Of a DNA stretch of 47,380 nt, positions 28,227 through 34,862 are shown piece after piece. Position 1 is the stretch's first letter, and each line of letters starts with the position of its first letter. Location of the stretch: the NCBI GenBank assembly GCA_035268685.1, contig DATFKK010000134.1:1-47380 (forward strand). The letters are read 5' to 3'. Source of the stretch: Candidatus Krumholzibacteriia bacterium (GTDB taxonomy: Bacteria > Krumholzibacteriota > Krumholzibacteriia > JAJRXK01). Below the pieces are notes generated by a model. It was not told where the DNA came from. It saw nothing but the letters and a program-made list of their open reading frames with translations, and did not search any database. Position numbers and translations under genes: made by a program.

Positions 28227-28338
28227 GGACGCGTGCTTCCAGTGTAACCGACCAGACCCAGGTCCGGGAACGCGTCCTTCTCCGATCTCGGGCAAGATCC
28301 GGTGAAGAGGTGAAAGTGGGGCGCAATCACACGCTGCC

Positions 28339-28368
28339 GTCGACGGTCTTCGGGCTCAGACCGTCGAC
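28339..28368 (-). terminator. Hairpin overlapping the end of the lipoprotein gene
   Basis: An 11-bp perfect inverted repeat (GTCGACGGTCT / AGACCGTCGAC) has an 8-nt loop. On the minus strand the first arm covers the last codons and part of the TGA stop of the lipoprotein gene at 28356. The hairpin is followed by GGCAGCGTGTGATT, so it is probably a terminator. Confidence 0.55.
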
Positions 28369-29009
28369 GCCTCGGCGAGCATCGCCCGCATCTCCTCTTC
28401 CATCGCCTTCGCGGTGGCCTCGGGGCCGGTGAGCTTGAAGAACACGAGACCCTGCGGTGCCTCGACGATCGCACCGACCATGCGGTAGCCCTCCATGGCC
28501 TTGGTGCGGCCGCCCGTCATGGGACCACCGCCCATGCTCATGTTGTAGGTGCCGTCGACTTCGACGAAGTGGACGTCGAGTCCATTGGCCGTGGTCAGCT
28601 TGCTCCGCACCGCCACCGCGCCGGCATCGCCGCCGTCGGGTGCCTCCATCTGCCCGACCCAGCGGCCGATGTTGCTCTCGACGTCGCCGCCCTGATTCGG
28701 ACCGAAGTAGAACACGTTCAACTCGGCGGGTTCGGTGTCGCCCTCGACCGGTGGATGCGTGTACTGCGCTTTCCGCATGCGGCTCGGTCCGAGGTCCTTC
28801 CACGCGTCGGCCGGCGCGAAGCGGATCCCGGCCAGGGTGACGGCACCGCCGGTCGGCTGCGCAGGAGTGTCACCGGGGTTCGCCGGAGCGACCTCCTGGG
28901 CCGAGGTCGAGGCATTCGCCTGCTCCCCGGACGACGAGTCTCCGCCGCCACATCCGGCGACGAGAAGAGCGCTGCACACAGCGATGGGCAGGGTTCGTAG
29001 CAGATCCAT
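28356..29009 (-). CDS. Lipoprotein of unknown function
   Basis: This 217-residue protein has a lipoprotein signal (PIAVCSALLVAGCGGGDSSS, lipobox V-A-G-C) and a low-complexity Ser/Ala/Pro linker to about residue 50. A compact domain follows, with FAPADAWKDLGPSRMRKAQY, PAELNVFYFGPNQGGDVESN, VHFVEVDGTYN, and a final helix rich in Met and Glu. The domain pattern (N-terminal W/L, a mid FYFG..QGG..E.NI.RW, then a GLVFFKLTGP strand) recurs in uncharacterised planctomycete and FCB lipoproteins as I remember them. No enzyme motif is present. The ATG follows CGGAGAA. Likely membrane-anchored and periplasmic; function unknown. Confidence 0.75.
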   Translation of the reverse strand: MDLLRTLPIAVCSALLVAGCGGGDSSSGEQANASTSAQEVAPANPGDTPAQPTGGAVTLAGIRFAPADAWKDLGPSRMRKAQYTHPPVEGDTEPAELNVFYFGPNQGGDVESNIGRWVGQMEAPDGGDAGAVAVRSKLTTANGLDVHFVEVDGTYNMSMGGGPMTGGRTKAMEGYRMVGAIVEAPQGLVFFKLTGPEATAKAMEEEMRAMLAEASTV

Positions 29010-29099
29010 GGGTTCTCCGCGAGGCTCGGGTCGAGACGTCCAGGGGGCAGCGCGGCACTATAACACGCTGCCCCCGGACGGCCACGGCAGAGCCCGCCC

Positions 29100-30353
29100 T
29101 CAGGACGCGCGGCGCCCGACCACGTGGTGGTTCTGGGCCGAGGCCGAGCGGATCGTCGCCACTCCGAGCAAGCGGTCCTCCTGCCGCGACGGCCCTTCGC
29201 CCCGTCGGGTCCACGGATAGATCTCGCGCACGACCAGATCCAGCGTCACCGGACACGGCCGGCCGGTGATCGCGTCGACGAACTCGCGCAACGCGTGGCC
29301 GAGCTGCGAGGTCCGGAGGACGACGCCCGTTCCCCCTTCGGTCCGCAGGACGTGGCGACCGCTCTCGAGCACGATCCGGCCGTCGAGCGCGATGGATCGG
29401 CCCTCGAGCGTGTCGACCCCCGCCTCGGCCCCGAGATCGAGACGGTCGAACGTGCGGAAGCCCACCTCCTGGGCAAGGGGCCCGCGGACCGGCTGCTCGT
29501 CCGACGAGGCGAGTCGAGCCACCCGCTCGAGGACCAGATCACGGGCCAGGACCTGTCCTGCGCAGTGCACCCTCTCCACCCGCAGCTCACCGTCGGCCGC
29601 CACGGCGTCCACGATCAACGGCGCCGACCGGGCCCGCATCTCGTTCAGCCAGGGCATGACCTCGTCGGCGCCCTCGAAGCACAGGAAATGACCGTCGGCA
29701 AGGATCATGTAGGGCCCCGACGCGTAACGGACCCGCCGGATCTCGTGACGCACCAAGCGGGAATGGTCCGGGTCGAGCACCGCCGACCACCAGCTCTGCT
29801 CCACCGTCGGCCGTTCGGCGCGGGCGAACATCTGACCCAGGGGCACGGTCTCGTACCGGTCGCCGGTGTGGCGCGCGACGACCACGATGGCCACCGCGAC
29901 GATCAGCACCGGGATCGCGCGCAGCGCGAAGGCTCCGGCCACGGCCTTGGGCCCCCGCTCCCAGACGGACTGGTGGCGCTGCTCGATGGTGTCGACGTAG
30001 CTCGTGTACGGCTCCGACGACGTCGCCACGTGCAGGGGCTCCCCGGGCGGCTCGGGCAAGAGGTCGGCGCCCTCGAGCACCTTCACGTCGCGATCGCGTA
30101 CGACCTGCGCCACGCGAGTGAGCCGGTCGGCGGTCACCAGCGCGTGCAGGTCCGAATCGAAGTCCATCTCGTGCCAGAGGAAGGCCTGGTTGGGCCCGAG
30201 CACGGAGTCGTAGCTCTCCCCGTCGGGCGGGGGCTCCACTTCTTCGAGGTCGAGGGCCTTCTCGATCTGATGGCCCTCCCAGGGGCCCATGTAGTTGTGG
30301 AACCGCAGGTGATAGAGCTCACCGTGGGCTTCGATCGTCAGTTCGCGTTGCAT
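29100..30353 (-). CDS. Single-pass membrane protein of unknown function
   Basis: This 417-residue protein has an N-terminal soluble part of about 135 residues (starts MQRELTIEAHGELYHLRFHN). One strongly hydrophobic helix follows (ALRAIPVLIVAVAIVVVARH, about 142-162), then a C-terminal part of about 250 residues rich in charged beta-like sequence (YMILADGHFLCFEGADEVMP, RSIALDGRIVLESGRHVL). I recognise no domain. The ATG at 30353 is preceded by GGAGGGG at good spacing, while 29 upstream codons in frame are not protein-like. It has no signal peptide, so the N-terminal domain is probably cytoplasmic and the C-terminal one periplasmic. It lies 90 bp upstream of the lipoprotein gene on the same strand. 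Confidence 0.6.
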   Translation of the reverse strand: MQRELTIEAHGELYHLRFHNYMGPWEGHQIEKALDLEEVEPPPDGESYDSVLGPNQAFLWHEMDFDSDLHALVTADRLTRVAQVVRDRDVKVLEGADLLPEPPGEPLHVATSSEPYTSYVDTIEQRHQSVWERGPKAVAGAFALRAIPVLIVAVAIVVVARHTGDRYETVPLGQMFARAERPTVEQSWWSAVLDPDHSRLVRHEIRRVRYASGPYMILADGHFLCFEGADEVMPWLNEMRARSAPLIVDAVAADGELRVERVHCAGQVLARDLVLERVARLASSDEQPVRGPLAQEVGFRTFDRLDLGAEAGVDTLEGRSIALDGRIVLESGRHVLRTEGGTGVVLRTSQLGHALREFVDAITGRPCPVTLDLVVREIYPWTRRGEGPSRQEDRLLGVATIRSASAQNHHVVGRRAS

Positions 30354-30528
30354 GACGTGTCCCCTCCGTCCGGGAAGCGATCCCCGGCCCGGCGAGACAC
30401 CGGTCACAGCGGTCCGACCCCCCGGAGGCATCTCCGCCATGACCGGAGCGACACGGGGTCGGGATTCGAGTGTGCGCCCGAACGCCCCGTCGGTGACTTC
30501 GAAATGTGTGATGTGCCCGGAACGGTGA

Positions 30529-31620
30529 TCAGAAGGCGTGCCCGAAGGACAGGTCCCCCTCGATCGACTCCTCGCCGACGGCCAGATCCGCGCGGATCAG
30601 GAGATCCCGGTCCTCGGTGGCGTGCAGGCGCAGCCCCACCCCGACGGTGGGTCGCATGGTGCCCAGCTTGAAGTCGTTGTAGGCGGGCGCGACGTTCGCC
30701 AACCCGCCGAAGGCCACCCCGTCGAGCCGCCCGATCAGTGGTCGCCGCCACTCGGCCTGCACGGCGGCCATGCGCCGCTCCAGGAAACGCCCCCGCTGGT
30801 ATCCCCGCGAATGCGCGCGTCCCCCGACGGCGGCGTAGCGCCAGATCGGAGGGTCTCCGAAGAGAGCGAAGGTGAAGGCCTGCAAGGCCAGGACGTTCCC
30901 GCCTCCGAGGTCGTGGTACGAGCGGAAGTCCAGGTGGTAGTTCTGGAACGCGAAGTCGCCGCTCATGTCCTCACTGAAGAACAGTGCGAATCCCTGGGCG
31001 TGGACACCACTGCTCGGTGCATAGAGGTTGTCGCGGCCGTCCCACTCCCAGACGATTCCGGCGCCGGCGGCGTTGTCGCAGCAGAGGCCCGGATAGTCCC
31101 GTGTGTCGAGCAGGCCACCGTCTTCGGTCTCGAGGTAACGGAAGTCGTTCCACTCGACCCGCCCGCCGACGCGGAAGCCGTCGAACACGCGGTGGAAGAG
31201 TTCGACGTACGCGAGCAGGCTCTGGGGGCGGTAGGTCTCTTCGTTCGACTCCGGCGAGTCCGATCCCAGCCCCCAGAACCGCCGCGCGAGGGTCTCGAAT
31301 TCGACCTTGCTCTTGAGGAACCAGGTGCCCTTGCCGAAGTAGACCGTCGCCACGGCCTCGGCCGATCCGTGGCCGGTCGTGTGCAGACGCCCCTTCACCG
31401 TGAACTCGGAATCGACGGAGAGATCGCCCTGAAGTGGTGTACGGAAGGGTCGGATGGCCTCGAGACCGACCCCGAAGTCGTCCTGGGAGGAGTGGTAGGC
31501 CTTGGGCACGAGCACGATCCCGGCCCCGTCGAACCGGGGCGGGAAGAAGTCCCACTCGACCGCCCCGGCCGACGTCGGCAGGACGACGAAGAGCAGGGCC
31601 AGGACCGGACCTCGGATCAC
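30529..31620 (-). CDS. Omp85/surface-antigen (D15)-like outer-membrane barrel
   Basis: This 363-residue exported protein has a signal peptide (VIRGPVLALLFVVLPTSAGA). The barrel resembles the C-terminal surface-antigen (D15/BamA-like) domain without POTRA repeats. The start of the barrel (FFPPRFDGAGIVLVPKAYHS) and the strand WEWDGRDNLYAPSSGVHAQG are typical, as is the conserved RGYQRGRFLERR near the C-terminal third, the [V/I]RG[Y/F] signature of Omp85 barrels. The sequence ends with an aromatic strand terminus (SFGHAF). The GTG start at 31620 overlaps the stop of the AhpD-like selenoprotein gene (GTGA). That puts the barrel in the selenium operon, a connection I cannot explain functionally. 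Confidence 0.82.
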   Translation of the reverse strand: MIRGPVLALLFVVLPTSAGAVEWDFFPPRFDGAGIVLVPKAYHSSQDDFGVGLEAIRPFRTPLQGDLSVDSEFTVKGRLHTTGHGSAEAVATVYFGKGTWFLKSKVEFETLARRFWGLGSDSPESNEETYRPQSLLAYVELFHRVFDGFRVGGRVEWNDFRYLETEDGGLLDTRDYPGLCCDNAAGAGIVWEWDGRDNLYAPSSGVHAQGFALFFSEDMSGDFAFQNYHLDFRSYHDLGGGNVLALQAFTFALFGDPPIWRYAAVGGRAHSRGYQRGRFLERRMAAVQAEWRRPLIGRLDGVAFGGLANVAPAYNDFKLGTMRPTVGVGLRLHATEDRDLLIRADLAVGEESIEGDLSFGHAF

Positions 31621-32183
31621 CCGGCGACCTCCGGGTCGTCGGGTCCACCCTCTCCCGGCCGTGTGGGCCACAGGCCCATCGCCTCGGCGAAGCGGTTCAG
31701 GTAGTTGAACATGCCGATCACGCAGGCCATCTCCACGATCTGGTCGTCGTCGAAGTGGGCACGAAGCCGCACGATGTCGGGCTCCTCGATGGCCCGTGCC
31801 TCGCGCGTCATGCGCTCGGCGAAGCGCAGTGCCTCGCGCTCGCCCTCGCTCACCGGACAGGTCTCGGGGTCTTCGAGGGTCTCGAGCACCTCATCGCGAA
31901 TTCCGTGCCGTCTTGCCAAGACGGTGTGCGAGGCGAGTCAGTAGCGGCACTCGTTGATCTGCGACACACGGACCGCGAGCATCTCCTTGAAGCCCACGGT
32001 GAGGGTACCGTCGGCCGACAGCACCGCTCCGAAGTGCGCGTTGAACGTCTTCATGAGTTCGGGACGTCGGCCCATCACCCGGAACAGGTTGGGCACGTTC
32101 CCGCGCTCGTCGTGGAAGTGTTCGAAGATCCGCTGCAGGCGGGGTTCCACCTCACCCCAGCGGAGGCGCTCCAGGTAGGACAC
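31617..32183 (-). CDS. AhpD-like selenoprotein with CxxU redox motif (UGA read as Sec)
   Basis: Read through an in-frame UGA at 31940-31938, the gene gives a 188-residue AhpD/carboxymuconolactone-decarboxylase-fold protein. Without readthrough it is cut exactly inside the active site: ...VSQINECRY-[UGA]-LASHTVLARRHG. In cysteine homologues this reads CxxCxxxH, so Sec82 replaces the resolving Cys, Cys79 is the partner and His86 the proton-relay residue. The C-terminal half continues normally (ETCPVSEGEREALRFAERMT then DDDQIVEMACVIGMFNYLNR). A hairpin of SECIS shape begins 13 nt after the UGA. AhpD-like selenoproteins are known, and the family reduces peroxiredoxin-type partners. The GTG at 32183 follows CTGGAG. 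It is the second gene of an operon whose first gene also has an internal UGA, and the divergent neighbour is yedF. Confidence 0.9.
31908..31924 (-). promoter_or_regulatory. Candidate bacterial SECIS hairpin in the AhpD-like gene
   Basis: On the minus strand, CCGTCTT-GGC-AAGACGG forms a perfect 7-bp stem with a loop beginning GG. It starts 13 nt after the UGA, putting the loop at nt 21 after the codon. Bacterial SECIS elements lie within the reading frame, with the apical loop about 16-37 nt downstream and a G at the start of the loop. This meets both rules. Confidence 0.75.
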
Positions 32184-32219
32184 GGGCGACTCCAGGGTAA
32201 CTGGGCGCGTCGCCGCGGT

Positions 32220-32408
32220 TCAGCGACTCGAGGACGACACGCCCGTCTCTTCGTCGTCCGTCTCGATCCGGGACGACTTCGGGCTCTCGCGCTGCTCGAC
32301 CGAGCAGCCGTCGGGCGCCATTCAGGTGGCAATGCCGAATCGCGGCAGCACCCAGCGCTGCAGCGCGAACCAGGCGACCAGGAACAGCAGGACGTAGAGG
32401 GTATCCAT
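32220..32408 (-). CDS. Small membrane selenoprotein candidate (62 residues, UGA at codon 29)
   Basis: The first 28 codons encode a transmembrane peptide (MDTLYVLLFLVAWFALQRWV then LPRFGIAT). The in-frame UGA at 32324-32322 is followed at once by MAPDGCSVEQRESPKSSR and a Ser/Glu/Asp-rich tail to a second TGA at 32220. Read as Sec, the motif is T-U-M-A-P-D-G-C just after the membrane helix: a Sec and a Cys five apart, on the cytoplasmic side by the positive-inside rule. A SECIS-like hairpin follows with the same geometry as in the next gene, and its GGUC loop equals that of the E. coli fdhF SECIS. It lies 36 bp upstream of the AhpD-like selenoprotein gene. The start codon has no good Shine-Dalgarno site and lies in an inverted repeat. 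I cannot name the family. Confidence 0.75.
32291..32308 (-). promoter_or_regulatory. Candidate bacterial SECIS hairpin in the small selenoprotein gene
   Basis: On the minus strand, GCTGCTC-GGTC-GAGCAGC is a perfect 7-bp stem with a GGUC loop. It starts 13 nt after the UGA, the same spacing and stem length as the hairpin in the AhpD-like gene. The loop sequence matches the minimal fdhF SECIS of E. coli as I know it. Confidence 0.75.
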
Positions 32409-32422
32409 GGGTGTTCACCCAT
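32407..32422. promoter_or_regulatory. Inverted repeat over the start codon of the small selenoprotein gene
   Basis: ATGGGTG-TT-CACCCAT is a 7-bp perfect inverted repeat with a 2-nt centre, covering two bases of the ATG at 32408 and the upstream leader. In the mRNA it could mask translation initiation, although a 2-nt loop would need the inner pairs opened. As DNA it could be an operator. Confidence 0.35.
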
Positions 32423-32434
32423 CCTTCGCCGGGG

Positions 32435-32454
32435 ACGTACGATCAACCGTACGT
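32435..32454. promoter_or_regulatory. Inverted repeat ACGTACG-N6-CGTACGT between yedF and the selenoprotein operon
   Basis: Perfect 7-bp arms are separated by ATCAAC in the 188-bp divergent intergenic region. The position, 27 bp from one start and 143 bp from the other, fits a shared operator. The regulator is unknown. Confidence 0.45.
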
Positions 32455-32596
32455 ATCCAAGATGGAGCGGTTCCCGATCTCCCACAAGGCGAAGATCCGC
32501 GAGAACCCCACCCGGAGGGGGGCGCCGCCCCGGATTCGCGGCCCCGGGGCCGTCGGGGCTAGACTGACGACTTCCTGCAACGACGAGGAGCCGATC

Positions 32597-32941
32597 ATGG
32601 ACACCGCCTATCTCGTGACCCGCCCACACCTCGGCCACGTCGCGCCCGAGGACCTCGAATTCGGGCAGAAGATGCTCGGGAAGTTCCTGGGCCAGCTCGT
32701 GGGCGCGCCCGAGCCGCCCGAGGCGATCTGCCTGTACACCGAGGGCGTGAAGGCGGCGCTGGAGGGCTCGCCGGTGCTGGGCGACCTCGAGCAGTTGGAG
32801 GCCGCCGGGGTCCCGATCCTGCTCTGCGGTACGTGCATCGAGCACTACGGTGTGGCCGACCGCGTGCGCGTGGGCGAGGTGGTCGACATGCAACGGATCG
32901 CGATCGCCCTGGGCGGGGCCGACAAGGTCGTCACCGTCTGA
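32597..32941 (+). CDS. yedF: YedF-type selenium-metabolism protein (DsrE-like domain)
   Basis: This 114-residue protein matches the C-terminal DsrE-like domain of YedF, the 'sulfurtransferase-like selenium metabolism protein' often encoded near selD in selenium-using bacteria. Blocks seen are EFGQKMLGKFLGQLV, AICLYTEGVKAALEGSPVLG, LEQLEAAGVPILLCGTCIEH and VGEVVDMQRIA. The CGTC pair is the conserved Cys site. The usual N-terminal TusA-like domain is absent. The ATG at 32597 follows GAGGAG at ideal spacing. It is divergent from the operon with two internal UGA codons, which supports reading those UGAs as selenocysteine. Its molecular role is unproven. Confidence 0.85.
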   Translation: MDTAYLVTRPHLGHVAPEDLEFGQKMLGKFLGQLVGAPEPPEAICLYTEGVKAALEGSPVLGDLEQLEAAGVPILLCGTCIEHYGVADRVRVGEVVDMQRIAIALGGADKVVTV

Positions 32942-32946
32942 GCGGC

Positions 32947-32976
32947 AGCGCCCCGAGGGTCTTCCCCCGGGGCGCT
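32947..32976. terminator. Bidirectional hairpin between yedF and the TonB receptor gene
   Basis: Outer arms AGCGCCCC / GGGGCGCT (8 bp) and an inner GGG/CCC pairing form a long stem starting 6 bp after the yedF stop. The hairpin sits between two convergent genes and can terminate both. Confidence 0.75.
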
Positions 32977-32981
32977 CCGGA

Positions 32982-34862
32982 TCAGCGCTCCAACCGCAGC
33001 CCGGCCATGACCGTGGCCCCCGGCATGGGGTAGCCGCGGTCGATCTCGTACTCGGTGTCGGTCAGGTTCTCGCCGCGCACGAAGGCGGTGACGCCGTGGC
33101 CCACCGGCACGTGCAGCGAGGCGTCGAGCAGAACGTAGTCCTCCTGCGTGCCACCACCCGCCGGCGACGGCAGCGACGTGTACAGATCCGACACCGCGTG
33201 GGCACCCACGGTGAGCCGGAAGCGCTCGTGGCGGTAGGTCGAGGTCAGGTTCAGGTCGTGTGCGGGGGCCAGTAGCTCGGGGTCCTCGGTGTCGAGCCAG
33301 GTGTAGCCGAGCCGGAACTCGAGCTGCCGGACGGGAAACCAACGAAGGCCGGTCTCGACGCCGGCGTGGGAGAACTCGCCACTGTTCAGTCGGCGCGGGG
33401 GTCCGGCCGCCTGCGGCACCACCTGGACCAGGTTGTCGCCCTCGGCCACGAAGCCCGTCAGCTCCACGCGCAGCCGCCGGCCCAGCAGCCACTGGTCGAC
33501 GCCCGCCTCGGTGCTCCACATGCTCTCGGGTTCGAGCTCCGCGTTCGCCGGCGGGAACAGGAACAGGTCGAGCAGCGTGGGGTTGCGGAACGAGCGCCCC
33601 GCCGAGGCGCGCAGCGTCGTGCTGCCGGTGAGCTGATGGGTGAGCCCGACGTAGGGCAGCCACTGCGTATCGCCCTCCTCGAGATCGAAGCTCTTCACGA
33701 AGCGCAGGCCCGCGGTCAGGTCGAAGCGCGCGGGCAGTCCCTGCTCGAGGAAGCCGTAGACGTCGACCTGGTCGAGCGTCTCGTCCACGAGGTCACCGCC
33801 GGCACTCGGGTTGCGGGCGTCGCCGCCGTAACGCGCCAGATCCACGCCGAAGGTGGTCACCGTGGTCTCTCGGGCGCGCAGGCTCTGGTGCGCGGACAAC
33901 CCGGCGTAGAAGTCGTTCGAGTCGAAGCCGTCGGAGAATTCGTGGTCGCCCCAGCTGTAGAAGGCGCGCAGCGTGCCCTCGAGCCGCTCGCTGCGGTTGT
34001 GCAGGGCGATCGAGGTGCGACCGCGCAGGTACTCGCGGATCGAGTCGGCCGGCGCAGTGGCGGCGCCCACGGCGTTGGGCTGTTCGTACTCGGCGTCGAC
34101 CAGGTTCAGGTCGCCCACCAGTCGCCACTGCGCGCCGAGTTCGCGCTCGACCTTGACCGTGCCTCCGAGATTCTCGAAGCCGTCGTCGAAGTCGTCGCGG
34201 TGACCGTCGGTACGGTTGAAGGTGAGTCCGGTGAAGACCGAGGTCGGTCCCTCGTTGTACTGCGCCGAAAGGCTGTTCTCGCTCGTCGTCTCCGAGCCGA
34301 AGCTCGTCATGGCCGACGTCGACCAACCCTCGCGCCCGCTGCGGCGGGTGACCAGGTTGATCGCCCCGGCCATGGCGTTGCTGCCGTACAGCACCGACGC
34401 CGCTCCACGGATCACCTCGACGCGCTCGACGTCCTGGGTCGCGTAGGTGTCCGAGATCGGATGGCCGAAGATCCCCATGAACTGCGGCTGGCCGTCGATC
34501 AGCATGAGGATGCGCGTGTTCGGCTGCCCACTGATCCCGCGGATGCTGATGTTGCCGCCCGAGCCCGGCCCGATGCCGAAGCCCGTGGTGGTGCGCTGCT
34601 GCAGGAACACGCCTGGCACGGTGCTGGCCACGGTGGGCAGGACGTTGTCGGTGTCGTCCTCGAGGGTCTCGCGACCAACCACGGTCACCGTCGCGCTCAC
34701 CGACCGCTGCGGGCGGACGATGCGCGAGCCCGTCACCACGACGGTGTCGGGGAGGACGTAGGGATGGTCGGACGTGCCCTCGGTCGATTGCGTTCGGGCC
34801 GGACTGGCGGAGAAGGTCGTGAACAGGACAAACAGGAACAGCCAGGGGGCGGCCGTCTTCAT
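32982..34862 (-). CDS. TonB-dependent outer-membrane receptor (BtuB/CirA-like)
   Basis: This 626-residue protein has a signal peptide (MKTAAPWLFLFVLFTTFSAS) and a TonB box-like segment (PDTVVVTGSRI). The plug domain contains NISIRGISGQPNTRILMLID and DVERVEVIRGAASVLYGSNA, and a 22-strand-type barrel follows. The C-terminal region carries the family motif GHGVTAFVRGENLTDTEYEI and ends VMAGLRLER. The size is close to BtuB. It imports a scarce substrate, such as a metal chelate, cobamide or other small compound, using TonB energy. The ATG overlaps the stop of the upstream nucleoside hydrolase-FmdE fusion gene (ATGA), so the pair is one operon whose products likely share a substrate. Confidence 0.93.
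   Translation of the reverse strand: MKTAAPWLFLFVLFTTFSASPARTQSTEGTSDHPYVLPDTVVVTGSRIVRPQRSVSATVTVVGRETLEDDTDNVLPTVASTVPGVFLQQRTTTGFGIGPGSGGNISIRGISGQPNTRILMLIDGQPQFMGIFGHPISDTYATQDVERVEVIRGAASVLYGSNAMAGAINLVTRRSGREGWSTSAMTSFGSETTSENSLSAQYNEGPTSVFTGLTFNRTDGHRDDFDDGFENLGGTVKVERELGAQWRLVGDLNLVDAEYEQPNAVGAATAPADSIREYLRGRTSIALHNRSERLEGTLRAFYSWGDHEFSDGFDSNDFYAGLSAHQSLRARETTVTTFGVDLARYGGDARNPSAGGDLVDETLDQVDVYGFLEQGLPARFDLTAGLRFVKSFDLEEGDTQWLPYVGLTHQLTGSTTLRASAGRSFRNPTLLDLFLFPPANAELEPESMWSTEAGVDQWLLGRRLRVELTGFVAEGDNLVQVVPQAAGPPRRLNSGEFSHAGVETGLRWFPVRQLEFRLGYTWLDTEDPELLAPAHDLNLTSTYRHERFRLTVGAHAVSDLYTSLPSPAGGGTQEDYVLLDASLHVPVGHGVTAFVRGENLTDTEYEIDRGYPMPGATVMAGLRLER

Noticed and set aside
31617-32183. 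Two separate genes (81 and 100 codons), or a nonsense-mutated pseudogene, at the AhpD-like locus
   Set aside because: The single TGA replaces the active-site Cys exactly, and both halves remain conserved and in the same frame. A SECIS-like hairpin follows and yedF is adjacent, so selenocysteine explains all the observations.
32152-32418. 88-codon minus-strand frame overlapping the small selenoprotein candidate
   Set aside because: It starts within the inverted repeat, reads Arg/Ala-rich sequence, and lacks the clean membrane helix seen in the neighbouring frame.
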